Notes: generated by a model from the letters alone, not told the origin. A stretch of 64,000 nt of DNA from UBA6168 sp964508135 (GCA_964508135.1 CAZDSU010000011.1:1-64000); one strand, 5' to 3'; counted from the stretch's first letter, positions 43,914-53,269 are shown. Numbers and translations are program-made.

Positions 43914-44566
43914 GATGCTAATTTTCTTTGTTTTCGGGCGTTAAAAATGAGCAGCCATAAGGCCAAGGTGAAGAAGCCGCCCGGCGGCAATATCATAATG
44001 ACCCATTCCTGAAAACTGTCAGCAAATACTGGCATCCCGAAAAAACTGCCATTGCCCAAAAGTTCCCGCACCGAGCCAAGGCACAACAGGCCAAGGATGA
44101 ATCCCGACCCCATTCCCAATCCGTCCAAGGCTGATTTCCAGACGCTGTTTTTGGAGGCAAATGCCTCTGCCCTGCCCAATATCACGCAGTTCACCACTAT
44201 CAATGAAATGAATGCGCCAAGGGCTTTGTACAATTCAACGCTGATGGCTTGTATCAGGTAGTCAACCATTGTCACGAAAGTGGCGATGATGAGCAGGTAC
44301 GAGGCAATGCGCACTTGTTTCGGTATGACATTGCGCAGCGAGGAAATCAAAATATTGGACATCAGTAGCACAAATGTCGTGGCAAGGCCCATCGCCAATC
44401 CGTTCATGGCGGTGTTGGATACGGCCAAAGCCGGGCACATGCCGAGCACCTGCACGAACACCGGGTTCTCCCGCCACAAACCCTTGATATACTCGTCGGT
44501 AGAGGGGCTGTTGGCCAAGTTGGCCCAAAACCCGTCGTTTGCCCTATTTTTTGTTTCAATGCTCAT
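43910..44566 (-). CDS. rnfE: Rnf complex membrane subunit RnfE
   Basis: 218 residues, six membrane helices. Signature NPVFVQVLGMCPALAVSNTAMNGLAMG (first Cys about 43) and IVVNCVILGRAEAFA (second Cys). Together with RnfA it forms the ion-conducting membrane core and the membrane iron-sulfur site. Overlaps rnfG upstream and rnfA downstream by 4 bases each (ATGA). Confidence 0.93.
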   Translation of the reverse strand: MSIETKNRANDGFWANLANSPSTDEYIKGLWRENPVFVQVLGMCPALAVSNTAMNGLAMGLATTFVLLMSNILISSLRNVIPKQVRIASYLLIIATFVTMVDYLIQAISVELYKALGAFISLIVVNCVILGRAEAFASKNSVWKSALDGLGMGSGFILGLLCLGSVRELLGNGSFFGMPVFADSFQEWVIMILPPGGFFTLALWLLIFNARKQRKLAS

Positions 44567-45249
44567 TGATTCGGATTTTCCTCAAAAAGTGCCTTGTTTT
44601 GATAAAGCAGCGGCACCATCTGCTTGGTGCTTGTTCCTATGATGTCTCCTATCGCCCTTGATGAAATGGTGGCCCCGGTGATGCCGTCCACCTCCCAAGC
44701 GTTTTTCTTGGTGCCTTTTTTCACCGTGACAACCGTGTTTTTCAAGGTGTTTTTATCATCGGAAAGCGCTGCGTCCAAGGCTTCGAAATTGGCCAAAAAC
44801 GCTGGGTCTTTCTCGATTTTGTCTCCCAAGCCCGGAGTTTCCTTGCTCTCCAAAACATAAAATCCAACGACGGCCTGCTTGTTGGGGTCGTACCCGTAAA
44901 GTATCCGCAGCACATCCGCAAATCCCATCCCGATGGCCTCCACCGCCACGCCAACCAGTTTTCCTTCCTTGTCATATCCCGCATGAACCAATTGTGCGTC
45001 TTTTACTTTTCCGGTGACTTCCTTGAAGTTATTCCCCTCCAATTGGAAGGTCTTCTTGGACACCATGCCGGGGATGACATTGAAGATTGCTTTTTCCAAA
45101 GCTTCTGCTTTTAGCTGCTCTATTCTTGGCAGTGTTCCCTGAAAAGACAGCACAATCAACAAGGCGCAAATGACCCCGATACCAACCATGGTCATCAGCA
45201 TCTTGCTGCTGCTGGCTACTTCGGTCGTATTTTTTTGCGCTTCGTTCAT
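44563..45249 (-). CDS. rnfG: Rnf complex flavoprotein subunit RnfG
   Basis: 228 residues. An N-terminal membrane helix (about 17-36) is followed by the FMN-binding domain with GFADVLRILYGYDP, KETPGLGDKI and the flavin-attachment motif DGITGATISSRAIG (Thr-linked FMN). This would place a covalent FMN on the outer face of the inner membrane. Attachment needs an ApbE-type flavin transferase, which is not in this window. Confidence 0.92.
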   Translation of the reverse strand: MNEAQKNTTEVASSSKMLMTMVGIGVICALLIVLSFQGTLPRIEQLKAEALEKAIFNVIPGMVSKKTFQLEGNNFKEVTGKVKDAQLVHAGYDKEGKLVGVAVEAIGMGFADVLRILYGYDPNKQAVVGFYVLESKETPGLGDKIEKDPAFLANFEALDAALSDDKNTLKNTVVTVKKGTKKNAWEVDGITGATISSRAIGDIIGTSTKQMVPLLYQNKALFEENPNQ

Positions 45250-45340
45250 TGCTTTTAAGAAAGTTAAATTATAGACAATAGACTTTAGATAAGTCCTTGT
45301 CTATCAATCTAATGTTCAATGTCTAATGTCTAATGTCTAT
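45250..45340. repeat. TAGAC/GTCTA-rich short tandem repeat running over the rnfD stop
   Basis: Words of the type TGTCTAA are repeated at about 45311-45340, and related ATAGACAATAGAC words lie at 45271-45290, partly as inverted copies. The repeat includes the stop codon and the last codons of rnfD (45323-45337). Confidence 0.6.
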
Positions 45341-46345
45341 CGTCTTCCCCGTCCCATAAACCCTCGGCCTCACCAAGTTGTCAATATGCGGCGTAAGTGC
45401 GTTGCCAAGCAAAATGGCATACATCACGCCCTCCGGCAGCCCCCCCCAAATCCGTATCACAACGACCAGTAGGCCAATGACTGCCCCATATATCCAGACG
45501 CCCAACGGCGTGATGGGTGAACCCACCATATCCGTCGCCATAAATACAGCGCCGAGCATCAAGCCGCCCGAAAACAGCATAAAATCTGGTGATGGATAAA
45601 TTTGGCTGTCCACCATGTACAATATCCCGCTTAGTACATATACGGTCGCCAAAATGGAAACCGGGATACGCCAGTTCATCATGTTCCGGGCAGCGAGATA
45701 GACGCCGCCGAGCAAAATCAGCACGGCACAAGTTTCGCCTGTGGAACCGGTAATGAGGCCCAGCGCCAGGTCGGAAGTGCTGGTCGTCACCTGGTCAAAC
45801 TTGAAGGCGGAGAGTGGCGTCGCCCCAGTGAATCCGTCCGTTGCGGGTTCGAGGAACGGCAGGGTGAAGGTGGCCGCCGAAACCGTGGAAAAGCGCTCCG
45901 GTGCATACACGGGAAACCAAGTGGTGATGGCAACCGGAAACGCCGCCTGCAAGAACGCCCGACCAACAAGGGCTGGGTTGAACACATTGTAGCCCAAGCC
46001 GCCAAAGACGAATTTGCCCAGCGCAATGGAGATGATACCCCCGAAAAAAGCCATCCAAAGTGGGAAATTGGGCGGGAGTGTAAGCCCTAACAGCAGCCCC
46101 GTTATCACCGCCGACCAATCCGAAATGGTACTTTCTTTTTTAGAATATTTAGCCAAAAAATGCTCCGTGAGCACACAGGCCGCCGTGCTTGTGACCAATA
46201 TCAACAGGGCGCTCAGGCCAAACGAATAGACCGCATAAATGGCCACTGGCACCAGCGCCCAGACCACATTCCGCATAATATCATCCGTGCCAATGCCCTT
46301 GACGATATGCGGTGAGGTGGAGATATTTAGCGTTTTTTTGAACAC
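45323..46345 (-). CDS. rnfD: Rnf complex membrane subunit RnfD, GTG start
   Basis: 340 residues with about nine membrane helices. The covalent-flavin motif DGFTGATPLSAFK is present, as is the GGLGYNVFNPALVGRAFLQAAFP stretch typical of RnfD/NqrB. The start is GTG at 46345, because an in-frame stop lies just upstream and no nearer ATG fits the conserved N-terminus. The final residues are encoded by a short tandem repeat that continues past the stop. Confidence 0.92.
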   Translation of the reverse strand: MFKKTLNISTSPHIVKGIGTDDIMRNVVWALVPVAIYAVYSFGLSALLILVTSTAACVLTEHFLAKYSKKESTISDWSAVITGLLLGLTLPPNFPLWMAFFGGIISIALGKFVFGGLGYNVFNPALVGRAFLQAAFPVAITTWFPVYAPERFSTVSAATFTLPFLEPATDGFTGATPLSAFKFDQVTTSTSDLALGLITGSTGETCAVLILLGGVYLAARNMMNWRIPVSILATVYVLSGILYMVDSQIYPSPDFMLFSGGLMLGAVFMATDMVGSPITPLGVWIYGAVIGLLVVVIRIWGGLPEGVMYAILLGNALTPHIDNLVRPRVYGTGKTIDIRH

Positions 46346-46391
46346 GAAAATGATTTACGATTTACGATTTTGGATGTACGACTCAGGCGCA

Positions 46392-46422
46392 GACCTGTCA
46401 GGTTATTGAAACCTGACAGGTC
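46392..46422. repeat. 13-bp perfect hairpin between rnfC and rnfD
   Basis: GACCTGTCAGGTT (46392-46404) and AACCTGACAGGTC (46410-46422) form a perfect 13-bp stem with a 5-base loop, 6 bases beyond the rnfC stop. No T-run follows, so read-through into rnfD is expected; it may stabilise or process the mRNA. Confidence 0.8.
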
Positions 46423-46428
46423 TTGGTC

Positions 46429-47781
46429 TCACCCCGCCGCTTTCGCCGCCGCATTGCGCTTGCGCACAATAGATTTCGACGACCTGAAATACTGCACCAG
46501 GGGAATATGGGACGGGCAAACGTATGCGCACGAGCCACATTCGAAGCAGTCCATCAGGTTGTAGTTGGCCGCCATTTCGTCGTAGGCTTCAAATTTTGCC
46601 AAAATGCCCAATTTGGAGGGGTTTAGCGAAATGGGGCAGGCACCCACGCATGCACCGCATTTGATGCAGGGGTAGACTTTCTCTGGTCGGTTAATCGCAT
46701 TTTCAGTGAAAACGACGATGCCGGAAGTACCTTTCGTTATGGAAATATCGAGGTTCGAGACGGCCACTCCCATCATTGGGCCGCCCATGTACACCTCGCT
46801 GACGTTCTCATCGGCGCCCACCTGCTCCAGCACGTAGCGGAGGGGTGTCCCAATGGGAATCAGGTAATTGCCCTTCTTTTTCACGCCGGGGCCGGTGATG
46901 GTGATGACCCGCTCTTGAATACCCCGCCCGTGGGGGAGCAATCGTCCGATTTCGGCAGTGGTGGCCACGTTTACCACCACCGCATTTACCTCGATGGGCA
47001 AACCGCCGGAGGGGACTTCCCGGCCCAGCAAGGCGGTGACCAACATTTTCTCCGCCCCCTGCGGGTATTTCACTGGAACGACCTGCACGGTGACCGGCTC
47101 GTCCTTCGGTATCCTTGCCGAAAGGTGGTCGGCAGCGTTCTGTTTGTTGGCTTCAATGCCGATGATGACCCGTTTTGCGCCCGTGGCTTTTAACAGGTAT
47201 CGGATGCCCGTGAAAATATCATCGGCCTGTTCGAGCATCACCCGATGGTCGGTGGTGAGGTAGGGTTCACATTCTATTCCGTTGATTATCAGCGTGTCGC
47301 AGTGTTTCCCTTCGGGAATTTTCAGCTTGACATGGGTGGGGAATGCCGCCCCACCAAGCCCAACAATGCCAGCGTCCTGAATGCCTTGCAGTATCTCCTC
47401 CCTCGTTGCCGTTTCGTGGTCAATGGGTTTTCCTTCCATTACTTCCTGACCGGAAAAGGGGAACGTTTCGATGTAAATTCCTTGCACCATCTTGCCCGAA
47501 ATGGTCGGCACATTGGCGATTTTCCGAACGGTTCCCGATACGGGCGCATGTTGCGGCACGGAGACATAGCCCCCAGCCTTCGCCAGCAACTGCCCACGAA
47601 CCACCTCCTGGCCTTCCCGCACGATGATTTGTGAGGGCGCACCCAAGTGCTGTATCATGGGCATGATAATCACCGGGGAAAATGGGAACTGCCGGATGGG
47701 CAGCCCATTTGTCTCGCTTTTGTGCTCCGGTGGATGCACACCGTACTTGAAGCTGTTGTTATGAAAGTTGAAAAGTCCCAT
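46429..47781 (-). CDS. rnfC: Rnf complex NADH-binding subunit RnfC
   Basis: 450 residues from the ATG at 47781; a longer in-frame reading includes a repeat-rich spacer and is unlikely. Start GLFNFHNNSFKYGVHPPEHK in pattern, then the biotinyl/lipoyl-like region, an NADH/FMN domain of the NuoF type (GLGGAAFPTHVKL, NGIECEPYLTTDHRVM), and C-terminal [4Fe-4S] motifs CIKCGACVGACP and CFECGSCAYVCP. It exchanges electrons with NAD(H) at the cytoplasmic face. Confidence 0.93.
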   Translation of the reverse strand: MGLFNFHNNSFKYGVHPPEHKSETNGLPIRQFPFSPVIIMPMIQHLGAPSQIIVREGQEVVRGQLLAKAGGYVSVPQHAPVSGTVRKIANVPTISGKMVQGIYIETFPFSGQEVMEGKPIDHETATREEILQGIQDAGIVGLGGAAFPTHVKLKIPEGKHCDTLIINGIECEPYLTTDHRVMLEQADDIFTGIRYLLKATGAKRVIIGIEANKQNAADHLSARIPKDEPVTVQVVPVKYPQGAEKMLVTALLGREVPSGGLPIEVNAVVVNVATTAEIGRLLPHGRGIQERVITITGPGVKKKGNYLIPIGTPLRYVLEQVGADENVSEVYMGGPMMGVAVSNLDISITKGTSGIVVFTENAINRPEKVYPCIKCGACVGACPISLNPSKLGILAKFEAYDEMAANYNLMDCFECGSCAYVCPSHIPLVQYFRSSKSIVRKRNAAAKAAG

Positions 47782-47825
47782 TTTTTTCAGTCTGAAGTCC
47801 ACAGTCCACAATTGACAGCTCGTCA

Positions 47826-47884
47826 ATTCCCAATTTCCCAATTTCCTAATTTCCCAATTTCCTAATTTCCCAATTTCCTAATTA
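47826..47884. repeat. 16-base tandem repeat running into the nifJ stop
   Basis: About three copies of an AATTTCCTAATTTCCC-type 16-mer fill the rnfC-nifJ spacer. The array reaches the stop codon of the minus-strand nifJ gene (47878-47880) and overlaps it. Confidence 0.75.
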
Positions 47885-50800
47885 AACTTCTCGCCCCTTT
47901 TCACCCATTTGTCAATATCCTTCTCCGTCTTGTCTTTCGGCAGGCCGGGGTGTATCACTTGTGCTGTGCATTTCTCGGCAGCCTTCACCAAGTCCGAATA
48001 TGGTCCGCCATCGGGGTTCATGATGTATGCCTTTTTGTCTTTGTTGTAGGCAAAAATCTTCGGGTTCAGCTTGGTGCATTCATCGCAGGAGGTGCATAGT
48101 TCGGTTTCCAGCCACGGGGCCATGTATTCCCCGTTGGATTGGGCTGCTGCCGGTGCGACAACTGTCGTCGCTGCTGCGGGTGCGCCCATCGCCAGGTCAA
48201 TGATGCCCCCGCCGTTGCCGCCGGCCAATTTCATCAGGCCCTGGGCAATCTTGCCGACCACCTCTGCCCGGATTTTGCTCTCGATGTCCTCCGGTTTCGC
48301 TTCCTCCGGTTTGTAACCTGACAGGGCACGCAGCATGATCCAGAAGTCCCGGCGCTCCTCGCAGGATTCGACGATGCGCTTCGCAACGAGCACCCGGCTC
48401 AGGGCCTGCTTGCGGTCAACGGCCCAGATGAATGGGAACTTGTCCTCCCGTTCGCTGGCGTCCATTTCAAGGAATTCTGCCAACGATACCATGTTGTCGT
48501 TCCAAGCGTCACGTGGCACCTTGCGGAAATGCTTGCGGAACCTAGCCTCTGTCAGTGCAAAATCGGCGAAGGTCATGGGCAGTTCCATGGATTTTTCACG
48601 GCCATTTTCCGTGTATTTCAACTGATAGGTTGGCCATATTTTTTCCATGTCGGGGTTGCCACTAAGGTCGAAGGCTTCCTCCACTTTCACGCCCTTGTCG
48701 GGGTTGTAGGTGAAAATCGGGTAAGCACGGGATTCCACGGCCAGTTTAGCCTGGTGCGTGCCCAAGTCATCACCCACACCGTGTTCCGGTTGGCAGGTGG
48801 TGTAGAGGTTGAACAAGGCAGGTCGCCTGGTCATCAGACCGTCAATAAAACCTTCTATCATCTGGCTGGTATTGGCGAGCGTGCCTTGCAAGACGAAGGT
48901 GGTCCTGTGTGCCATGGCAATCAGGCCGATTTCCTTGCGGATTTCGGGTTTGCCCTGCCAAACTTTGCCATACTGCGCCATGTCGGATATTTGCCCCATG
49001 AAGCCAGAAGTACAAGCTTGCCCGCCCGTGTTGGAGTAAACCTGGGTGTCCACCACGATGACTTTAATCGGCTTGCCGGAAGCCATCATCCTCGACAGGT
49101 TCTGGAAACCGATGTCGTACATGGCGCCGTCGCCACCCAATGCTACCACTGGTGGGCAGAGCAGCCATTCTTCATCCGTGAACTGGCCCCAGTTGAAGTA
49201 GGTGAAAAAACTATCGTGCTCGCTGGGGTTGTAGGCATCGTTCAGCATCAATTCTGCCTTTCGGATGGCTCTGAATCCTTCTGCCATTTTTGCCATGTGG
49301 CCTTCGAAAATACCCATGGCCATAGAAGTGGAATCCTGGAACAGGTGGTTGGCCCAAGGGAACGGGTACGGATTGTAGGGCCAAGTGCTGCCCCAGACGG
49401 AGGTACAGCCGGTGGAGTTGCACATCCCCATGTTGGAACGGCCTTTCCCGGTGGTGCCGTCCGTATATTTCCAGCGCAGTTTTTTCAGTTTTGCGAGCAA
49501 TTGCGTGACATCCCGCAGCCATTCCTGGTCAATTGGCTCGCTGCCCTTTGCAGTTTCCAGTTTCTTGCTGAGACCGGACATGGTCAGGTCGGTGTTGTGC
49601 ATTTCAGCGACGATTTTTCCCATCATCTCCGTATCGCTGACGTCCACCGTACTGATGAGCTTAAGCTGGATGCTTTTTTCCAGTTTTGAAATCAGCTCGT
49701 CCAAATGGGCGACGTGCTTCTGAATGCGGGGCTGCATCAAAGATTCCACCGTCGCCACGAACAGGTGAACGACCGATTTTTCGGAGCAACCCAAACAAGC
49801 ACCATCGCCGCTGGCAAAATGCAGGTAGGCATCTTTGTTCAACAAAATGGTCTCCAACGGGCCTATCTTCTCCTCCAAACTGTCAATGCGGTTGAACTTG
49901 GCGGGCGTATTGGGCAGGTCCACCCAAAAATCCCATTCATTGCGAAGCCGGGCTATGGAATCCTCCGTTTGGGGGACGGATTTTAGTGCGCCGTCATGGC
50001 ATACTTCCACACATTCCATGCAGCCCTTGCAGGTGGTCGGATTGATGGTGATGCTGAACAAACCGCCGCTGTTAGGTTGGCTTTTTTCATGAACATCAAA
50101 GTAGGGGCGGGTGAGGGCAAACTGGAAATCACCCAGTTCGTCTTTGAACCATCCCAACTCCTTGGCCAATCCATTTCCCTTGCCTTCGTCCTGAATGGTC
50201 GTATCAATCACCTCGTGGATGAGTTGGTTGACGGTGGCCGCCTTCCCTGTTTCATTGAACAAGGCTCGGATTTTCCCTTCCATTTGTCGGACGACCTTCG
50301 GCAGGTGTTCCACATTGCCGTGGCTTTTCTTCACCCGTTTCACAACGGTTTCCAGCACATCGCCCAACTCGCTCACGAGGCCGGGGATGGCCGTATCAGG
50401 GCATGCCGTGTAGCAATTGCCGCAGGCGGTACAGTTGTTCGGAATCCATTCGGGGTGGTCGAAGCGTATGCCCGTCATGTCCCTGAAAAGCGATGTAACG
50501 GCGGGCATCACGCTCATCCCGATGAACGGGTCGGTGATGTTGTCGTTGCCCATGCCACGCTGGTAAAAATTGCCCGTTTGCTCCCAGAAGCGGTGAATGT
50601 CGCTCAGTTGGGACTCGCTCTGCGGCACGCTTTTCAGCATGGAGGGGATGGGCATCATCTCGCCGTTTGGTTTTATGGCGAGGGCTTCGCTGAGCACTTT
50701 GTTGGTTATTTCATAGACTTCGTCAAAGCCACGCCGCACCACCCGCATGTTGTCGTCAACGACCCGTTGGCCTTTTCCGCCAAATTTGTGCTGCAACTGG

Positions 50801-52797
50801 TCTTCGATGGCTTTCAGCAAAGTTTCCTCCGAAAGGCCTGCTTTTTCCTTGAGCGGGGAAGCTGCGAAAAATGCCCCCTGGAAGGCGATGCCTTGCATAC
50901 GCAGTTGCAGTTCAGGGTCGGTGGCTTCCTCACGGGCTATTTTGAAACCATCAATGTAATAGACATGGATGCCCTGGTCAATGATGACTTTTTGGTACGG
51001 CTTCGGAATGTCGGCCCAGACTTCTTCCTGCTTCGTCTTTTCACTCTGAATGATGAAAACGCCGCCTTTTTTCAAGCCCGCCAAAGCATTGGTGTGCTTG
51101 AAAACATTGGGGTCGGGCGATAGCACCACGTCCACGAAAAAGAACTCGCAGTTCATGCGGATGGGTTCGGGGGCGGCGGCCAAGTAGTAGGTAGTTGGCT
51201 GGCCTTTTTTCTCAGAACCGTATTTTGGATTTGCCTTGATGTCATACCCCAGCAAATCGTACAGGGTCATTGCGAGGTTCTTACCGGTCGTGACGGCGCC
51301 CCAGCCACCCACGGAGTGGAAGCGAACCGTCACTGCCTTTTCGGGCATGAGGTTCGGATTTTCAGAACCTCGAATGGACAGTTCTTTTATGTTGGGATAG
51401 GCTTCCTGAATCGTTTCCTGATAGACCCGTTGCTTGGGTGTATAGGGTATGTCCCTGATGAAATCAATGGACAGGTAGAAGTATTTCTTGTGCTTTCCAT
51501 CGGGCAGCATGTTTTCGATGGCCCCGATGATGCCTTCTGGCTGTAGGTCACGGCTGCCCATGCCAAACGAACCGGAGTACAAAGCCGGCATATCCGATGA
51601 TTGATAACTGGCCAAGTCCGGGTAGGGCATAGCTTTCTTATTGCTCCCATTTTCAGCGCATTTGCTCAGCGAGGAGCGGATTTCACGCATAATTGGAGAA
51701 TCCACCGCCAATGGCTGGTCGAGCCTTTCGAGCACGGTCACGCCTTTTTTGCCTTTCAGGAATTTCCCGATAAGGTCGGCAGGGAATGGCCGGAACATGA
51801 CTAAATCCACCACGCCCACCTTTATGCCCCGTGTATCACGGAGGTAATCAACGACGGCTTCGGCGCTCGGTATGACGCTGCCTTGACCCAAAATAAGGTA
51901 ATCGGCATCATCGGTACGGTAGCCCATGACCCGCTCGTAGCGGCGGCCTGTGAGTTCGTAAAACTCGTCAAACGCACGGTCGGTCAGTGCCTGGATATGG
52001 TCAAAAAAGAAGGGCCGTTGCGCCGCCACACTCTGCATATAAGAGTCCTGGTTCTGCACGATGCCTGCCATTATTGGGTTGTCCACGTCCCAGAGTTCCG
52101 GGATTCGGCGGCGGGTGTCTCCATAAATAATGCGTTGCGCTGGGGTTGGTGTTTCTATGATGTCGTCGGGGCGGCCCAGGTATTCCCGGATAAGTTCCCG
52201 CTCCGGCAGCAGCAGCGTTTCGATGAGATGGGTGGTCAAAAAACCATCCTGTGCAATGGCGCCGGGTGTCAATGACAGCTCAGCGATGCGGTGGGTGATG
52301 ATGTTCAAGTCGGCCACGTGCTGCGCCTTGTTGGCGAACAACTGGAAAAACCCGGTGTCGTCAATGGCGTGGTAATCGTCGTGCCCGGCGTGAACGTTCA
52401 GGGTGGACTTGGTCATGGCCCTGGCGCCGATGTTCAGCACGTAGGTCAGCCGCTTGCCGACCGCTGCGTACAGCGATTCGTGCATGTAGGCAATGCCCTG
52501 ACCGGAGGAGAAATTGGAAGCCCGCAAGCCCGTCATGGACAGGCCTGCTGTGACGGCGGCAGCGGCGTGTTCCCCTTCCGGCTCGATGAAAATCAACGGC
52601 CTGTCGGAGATGTTCAGGTGCCCATTGGCGGCTTCCTCTGCCCAATATTCACCCATCTGCGTGGAGGGGGTGATGGGGTAGGCGCCTGCCGCATCGGAAG
52701 ATTCCCGTTCGCACATGATAGCGGCAGTGTTCCCGTCCATGGCGACCCGTACGCCCGGGTATTTGAATTCCTTCTTTTCTTTTTTGAAATTGAACAT
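47878..52797 (-). CDS. nifJ: long single-chain pyruvate:ferredoxin (flavodoxin) oxidoreductase
   Basis: 1639 residues, well over the ~1170-1230 of standard single-chain enzymes. Converts pyruvate and CoA to acetyl-CoA and CO2, reducing ferredoxin. Order: pyrimidine-binding domain (start MDGNTAAIMCERESSDAAGAYPITPSTQ in pattern), transketolase-C-like domain (to about 420), gamma domain with the EKR-type YGSEKKG (about 500-690), ferredoxin domain with NNCTACGNCYTACP (about 789) and CKGCMECVEVCH (about 922) that are separated by a ~130-residue stretch, TPP domain with GDGACLGCSEK (about 999) and GDGAMYDIGFQNLSR...NTGGQ (about 1224-1265), and an extra C-terminal one-cluster ferredoxin-like domain (CTSCDEC, about 1569, with a later Cys). 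Heads the rnf cluster. Confidence 0.92.
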   Translation of the reverse strand: MFNFKKEKKEFKYPGVRVAMDGNTAAIMCERESSDAAGAYPITPSTQMGEYWAEEAANGHLNISDRPLIFIEPEGEHAAAAVTAGLSMTGLRASNFSSGQGIAYMHESLYAAVGKRLTYVLNIGARAMTKSTLNVHAGHDDYHAIDDTGFFQLFANKAQHVADLNIITHRIAELSLTPGAIAQDGFLTTHLIETLLLPERELIREYLGRPDDIIETPTPAQRIIYGDTRRRIPELWDVDNPIMAGIVQNQDSYMQSVAAQRPFFFDHIQALTDRAFDEFYELTGRRYERVMGYRTDDADYLILGQGSVIPSAEAVVDYLRDTRGIKVGVVDLVMFRPFPADLIGKFLKGKKGVTVLERLDQPLAVDSPIMREIRSSLSKCAENGSNKKAMPYPDLASYQSSDMPALYSGSFGMGSRDLQPEGIIGAIENMLPDGKHKKYFYLSIDFIRDIPYTPKQRVYQETIQEAYPNIKELSIRGSENPNLMPEKAVTVRFHSVGGWGAVTTGKNLAMTLYDLLGYDIKANPKYGSEKKGQPTTYYLAAAPEPIRMNCEFFFVDVVLSPDPNVFKHTNALAGLKKGGVFIIQSEKTKQEEVWADIPKPYQKVIIDQGIHVYYIDGFKIAREEATDPELQLRMQGIAFQGAFFAASPLKEKAGLSEETLLKAIEDQLQHKFGGKGQRVVDDNMRVVRRGFDEVYEITNKVLSEALAIKPNGEMMPIPSMLKSVPQSESQLSDIHRFWEQTGNFYQRGMGNDNITDPFIGMSVMPAVTSLFRDMTGIRFDHPEWIPNNCTACGNCYTACPDTAIPGLVSELGDVLETVVKRVKKSHGNVEHLPKVVRQMEGKIRALFNETGKAATVNQLIHEVIDTTIQDEGKGNGLAKELGWFKDELGDFQFALTRPYFDVHEKSQPNSGGLFSITINPTTCKGCMECVEVCHDGALKSVPQTEDSIARLRNEWDFWVDLPNTPAKFNRIDSLEEKIGPLETILLNKDAYLHFASGDGACLGCSEKSVVHLFVATVESLMQPRIQKHVAHLDELISKLEKSIQLKLISTVDVSDTEMMGKIVAEMHNTDLTMSGLSKKLETAKGSEPIDQEWLRDVTQLLAKLKKLRWKYTDGTTGKGRSNMGMCNSTGCTSVWGSTWPYNPYPFPWANHLFQDSTSMAMGIFEGHMAKMAEGFRAIRKAELMLNDAYNPSEHDSFFTYFNWGQFTDEEWLLCPPVVALGGDGAMYDIGFQNLSRMMASGKPIKVIVVDTQVYSNTGGQACTSGFMGQISDMAQYGKVWQGKPEIRKEIGLIAMAHRTTFVLQGTLANTSQMIEGFIDGLMTRRPALFNLYTTCQPEHGVGDDLGTHQAKLAVESRAYPIFTYNPDKGVKVEEAFDLSGNPDMEKIWPTYQLKYTENGREKSMELPMTFADFALTEARFRKHFRKVPRDAWNDNMVSLAEFLEMDASEREDKFPFIWAVDRKQALSRVLVAKRIVESCEERRDFWIMLRALSGYKPEEAKPEDIESKIRAEVVGKIAQGLMKLAGGNGGGIIDLAMGAPAAATTVVAPAAAQSNGEYMAPWLETELCTSCDECTKLNPKIFAYNKDKKAYIMNPDGGPYSDLVKAAEKCTAQVIHPGLPKDKTEKDIDKWVKRGEKFN

Positions 52798-52837
52798 GTC
52801 AGCTTGATTTTTTACTGAAATACTTTGGTGAGTTTCA

Positions 52838-52890
52838 GCCGCAAGCCATCAGCCTTGGTTGGGTAGCAGCCAAGGCTGATGGCTTGCGGC
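52838..52890. repeat. 21-bp perfect inverted repeat between HEPN gene and nifJ
   Basis: GCCGCAAGCCATCAGCCTTGG-type left arm at 52838-52858 and its perfect complement at 52870-52890 surround an 11-base loop. It lies 13 bases beyond the HEPN stop and about 40 bases before the nifJ start. Confidence 0.85.
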
Positions 52891-52903
52891 CAAAGCATTG
52901 GAT

Positions 52904-53269
52904 TCAAGTTTTTACCAAAGCCTGCGTCTGCTGCGCAATGCGGAAGCACTCGTCCACCTTCTCGAAGTCTAGGCAGTAATCCTTGTCCTCGGCATCGAAG
53001 CGGCAAGTGATGGGGGAGAAGTCAATATGCTGGAAGCGGTCGTCCAAGGCCCTGCACTTTTCCAAAAGCACATCGAGCGTAGTGGGGTAGGGTATGTGGA
53101 CGGCCTTGTCCAGTAAATAACCCGTCAAGTATTGCAGGATAGACTGGCGGGAGTTGTGGCAAATCAGGTGCGTGACCGCATCTTCTTCGGCCCGATTGAT
53201 TTCTTCATCGGCGGCCATTAAAAGCTGGTCGGCATCGGCGAAAAGTGACTCAGGAGTGATAGCTTTCAT
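52904..53269 (-). CDS. HEPN-domain protein
   Basis: 121 residues, all-helical, fitting the HEPN fold: a first helix pair with ADQLLMAADEEINRAEED, a CHNSRQSILQYLTGYLL segment matching the family's ACFHAQQAAEKALKA-like core, and TTLDVLLEKCRALDDRF. No Rx4-6H RNase motif is clear, so a structural or nucleotide-binding helper rather than a toxin is likely. It is transcribed into nifJ with a hairpin between them. Its role there is not known. Confidence 0.65.
   Translation of the reverse strand: MKAITPESLFADADQLLMAADEEINRAEEDAVTHLICHNSRQSILQYLTGYLLDKAVHIPYPTTLDVLLEKCRALDDRFQHIDFSPITCRFDAEDKDYCLDFEKVDECFRIAQQTQALVKT

Noticed and set aside
47782..47841. Longer rnfC start
   Set aside because: The additional 20 codons come from the low-complexity spacer; the conserved RnfC N-terminus begins at the ATG at 47781.
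48529..51123. Two long plus-strand frames opposite nifJ
   Set aside because: Shadows of the PFOR coding sequence; compositions are atypical and there are no ribosome-site or neighbour signals.
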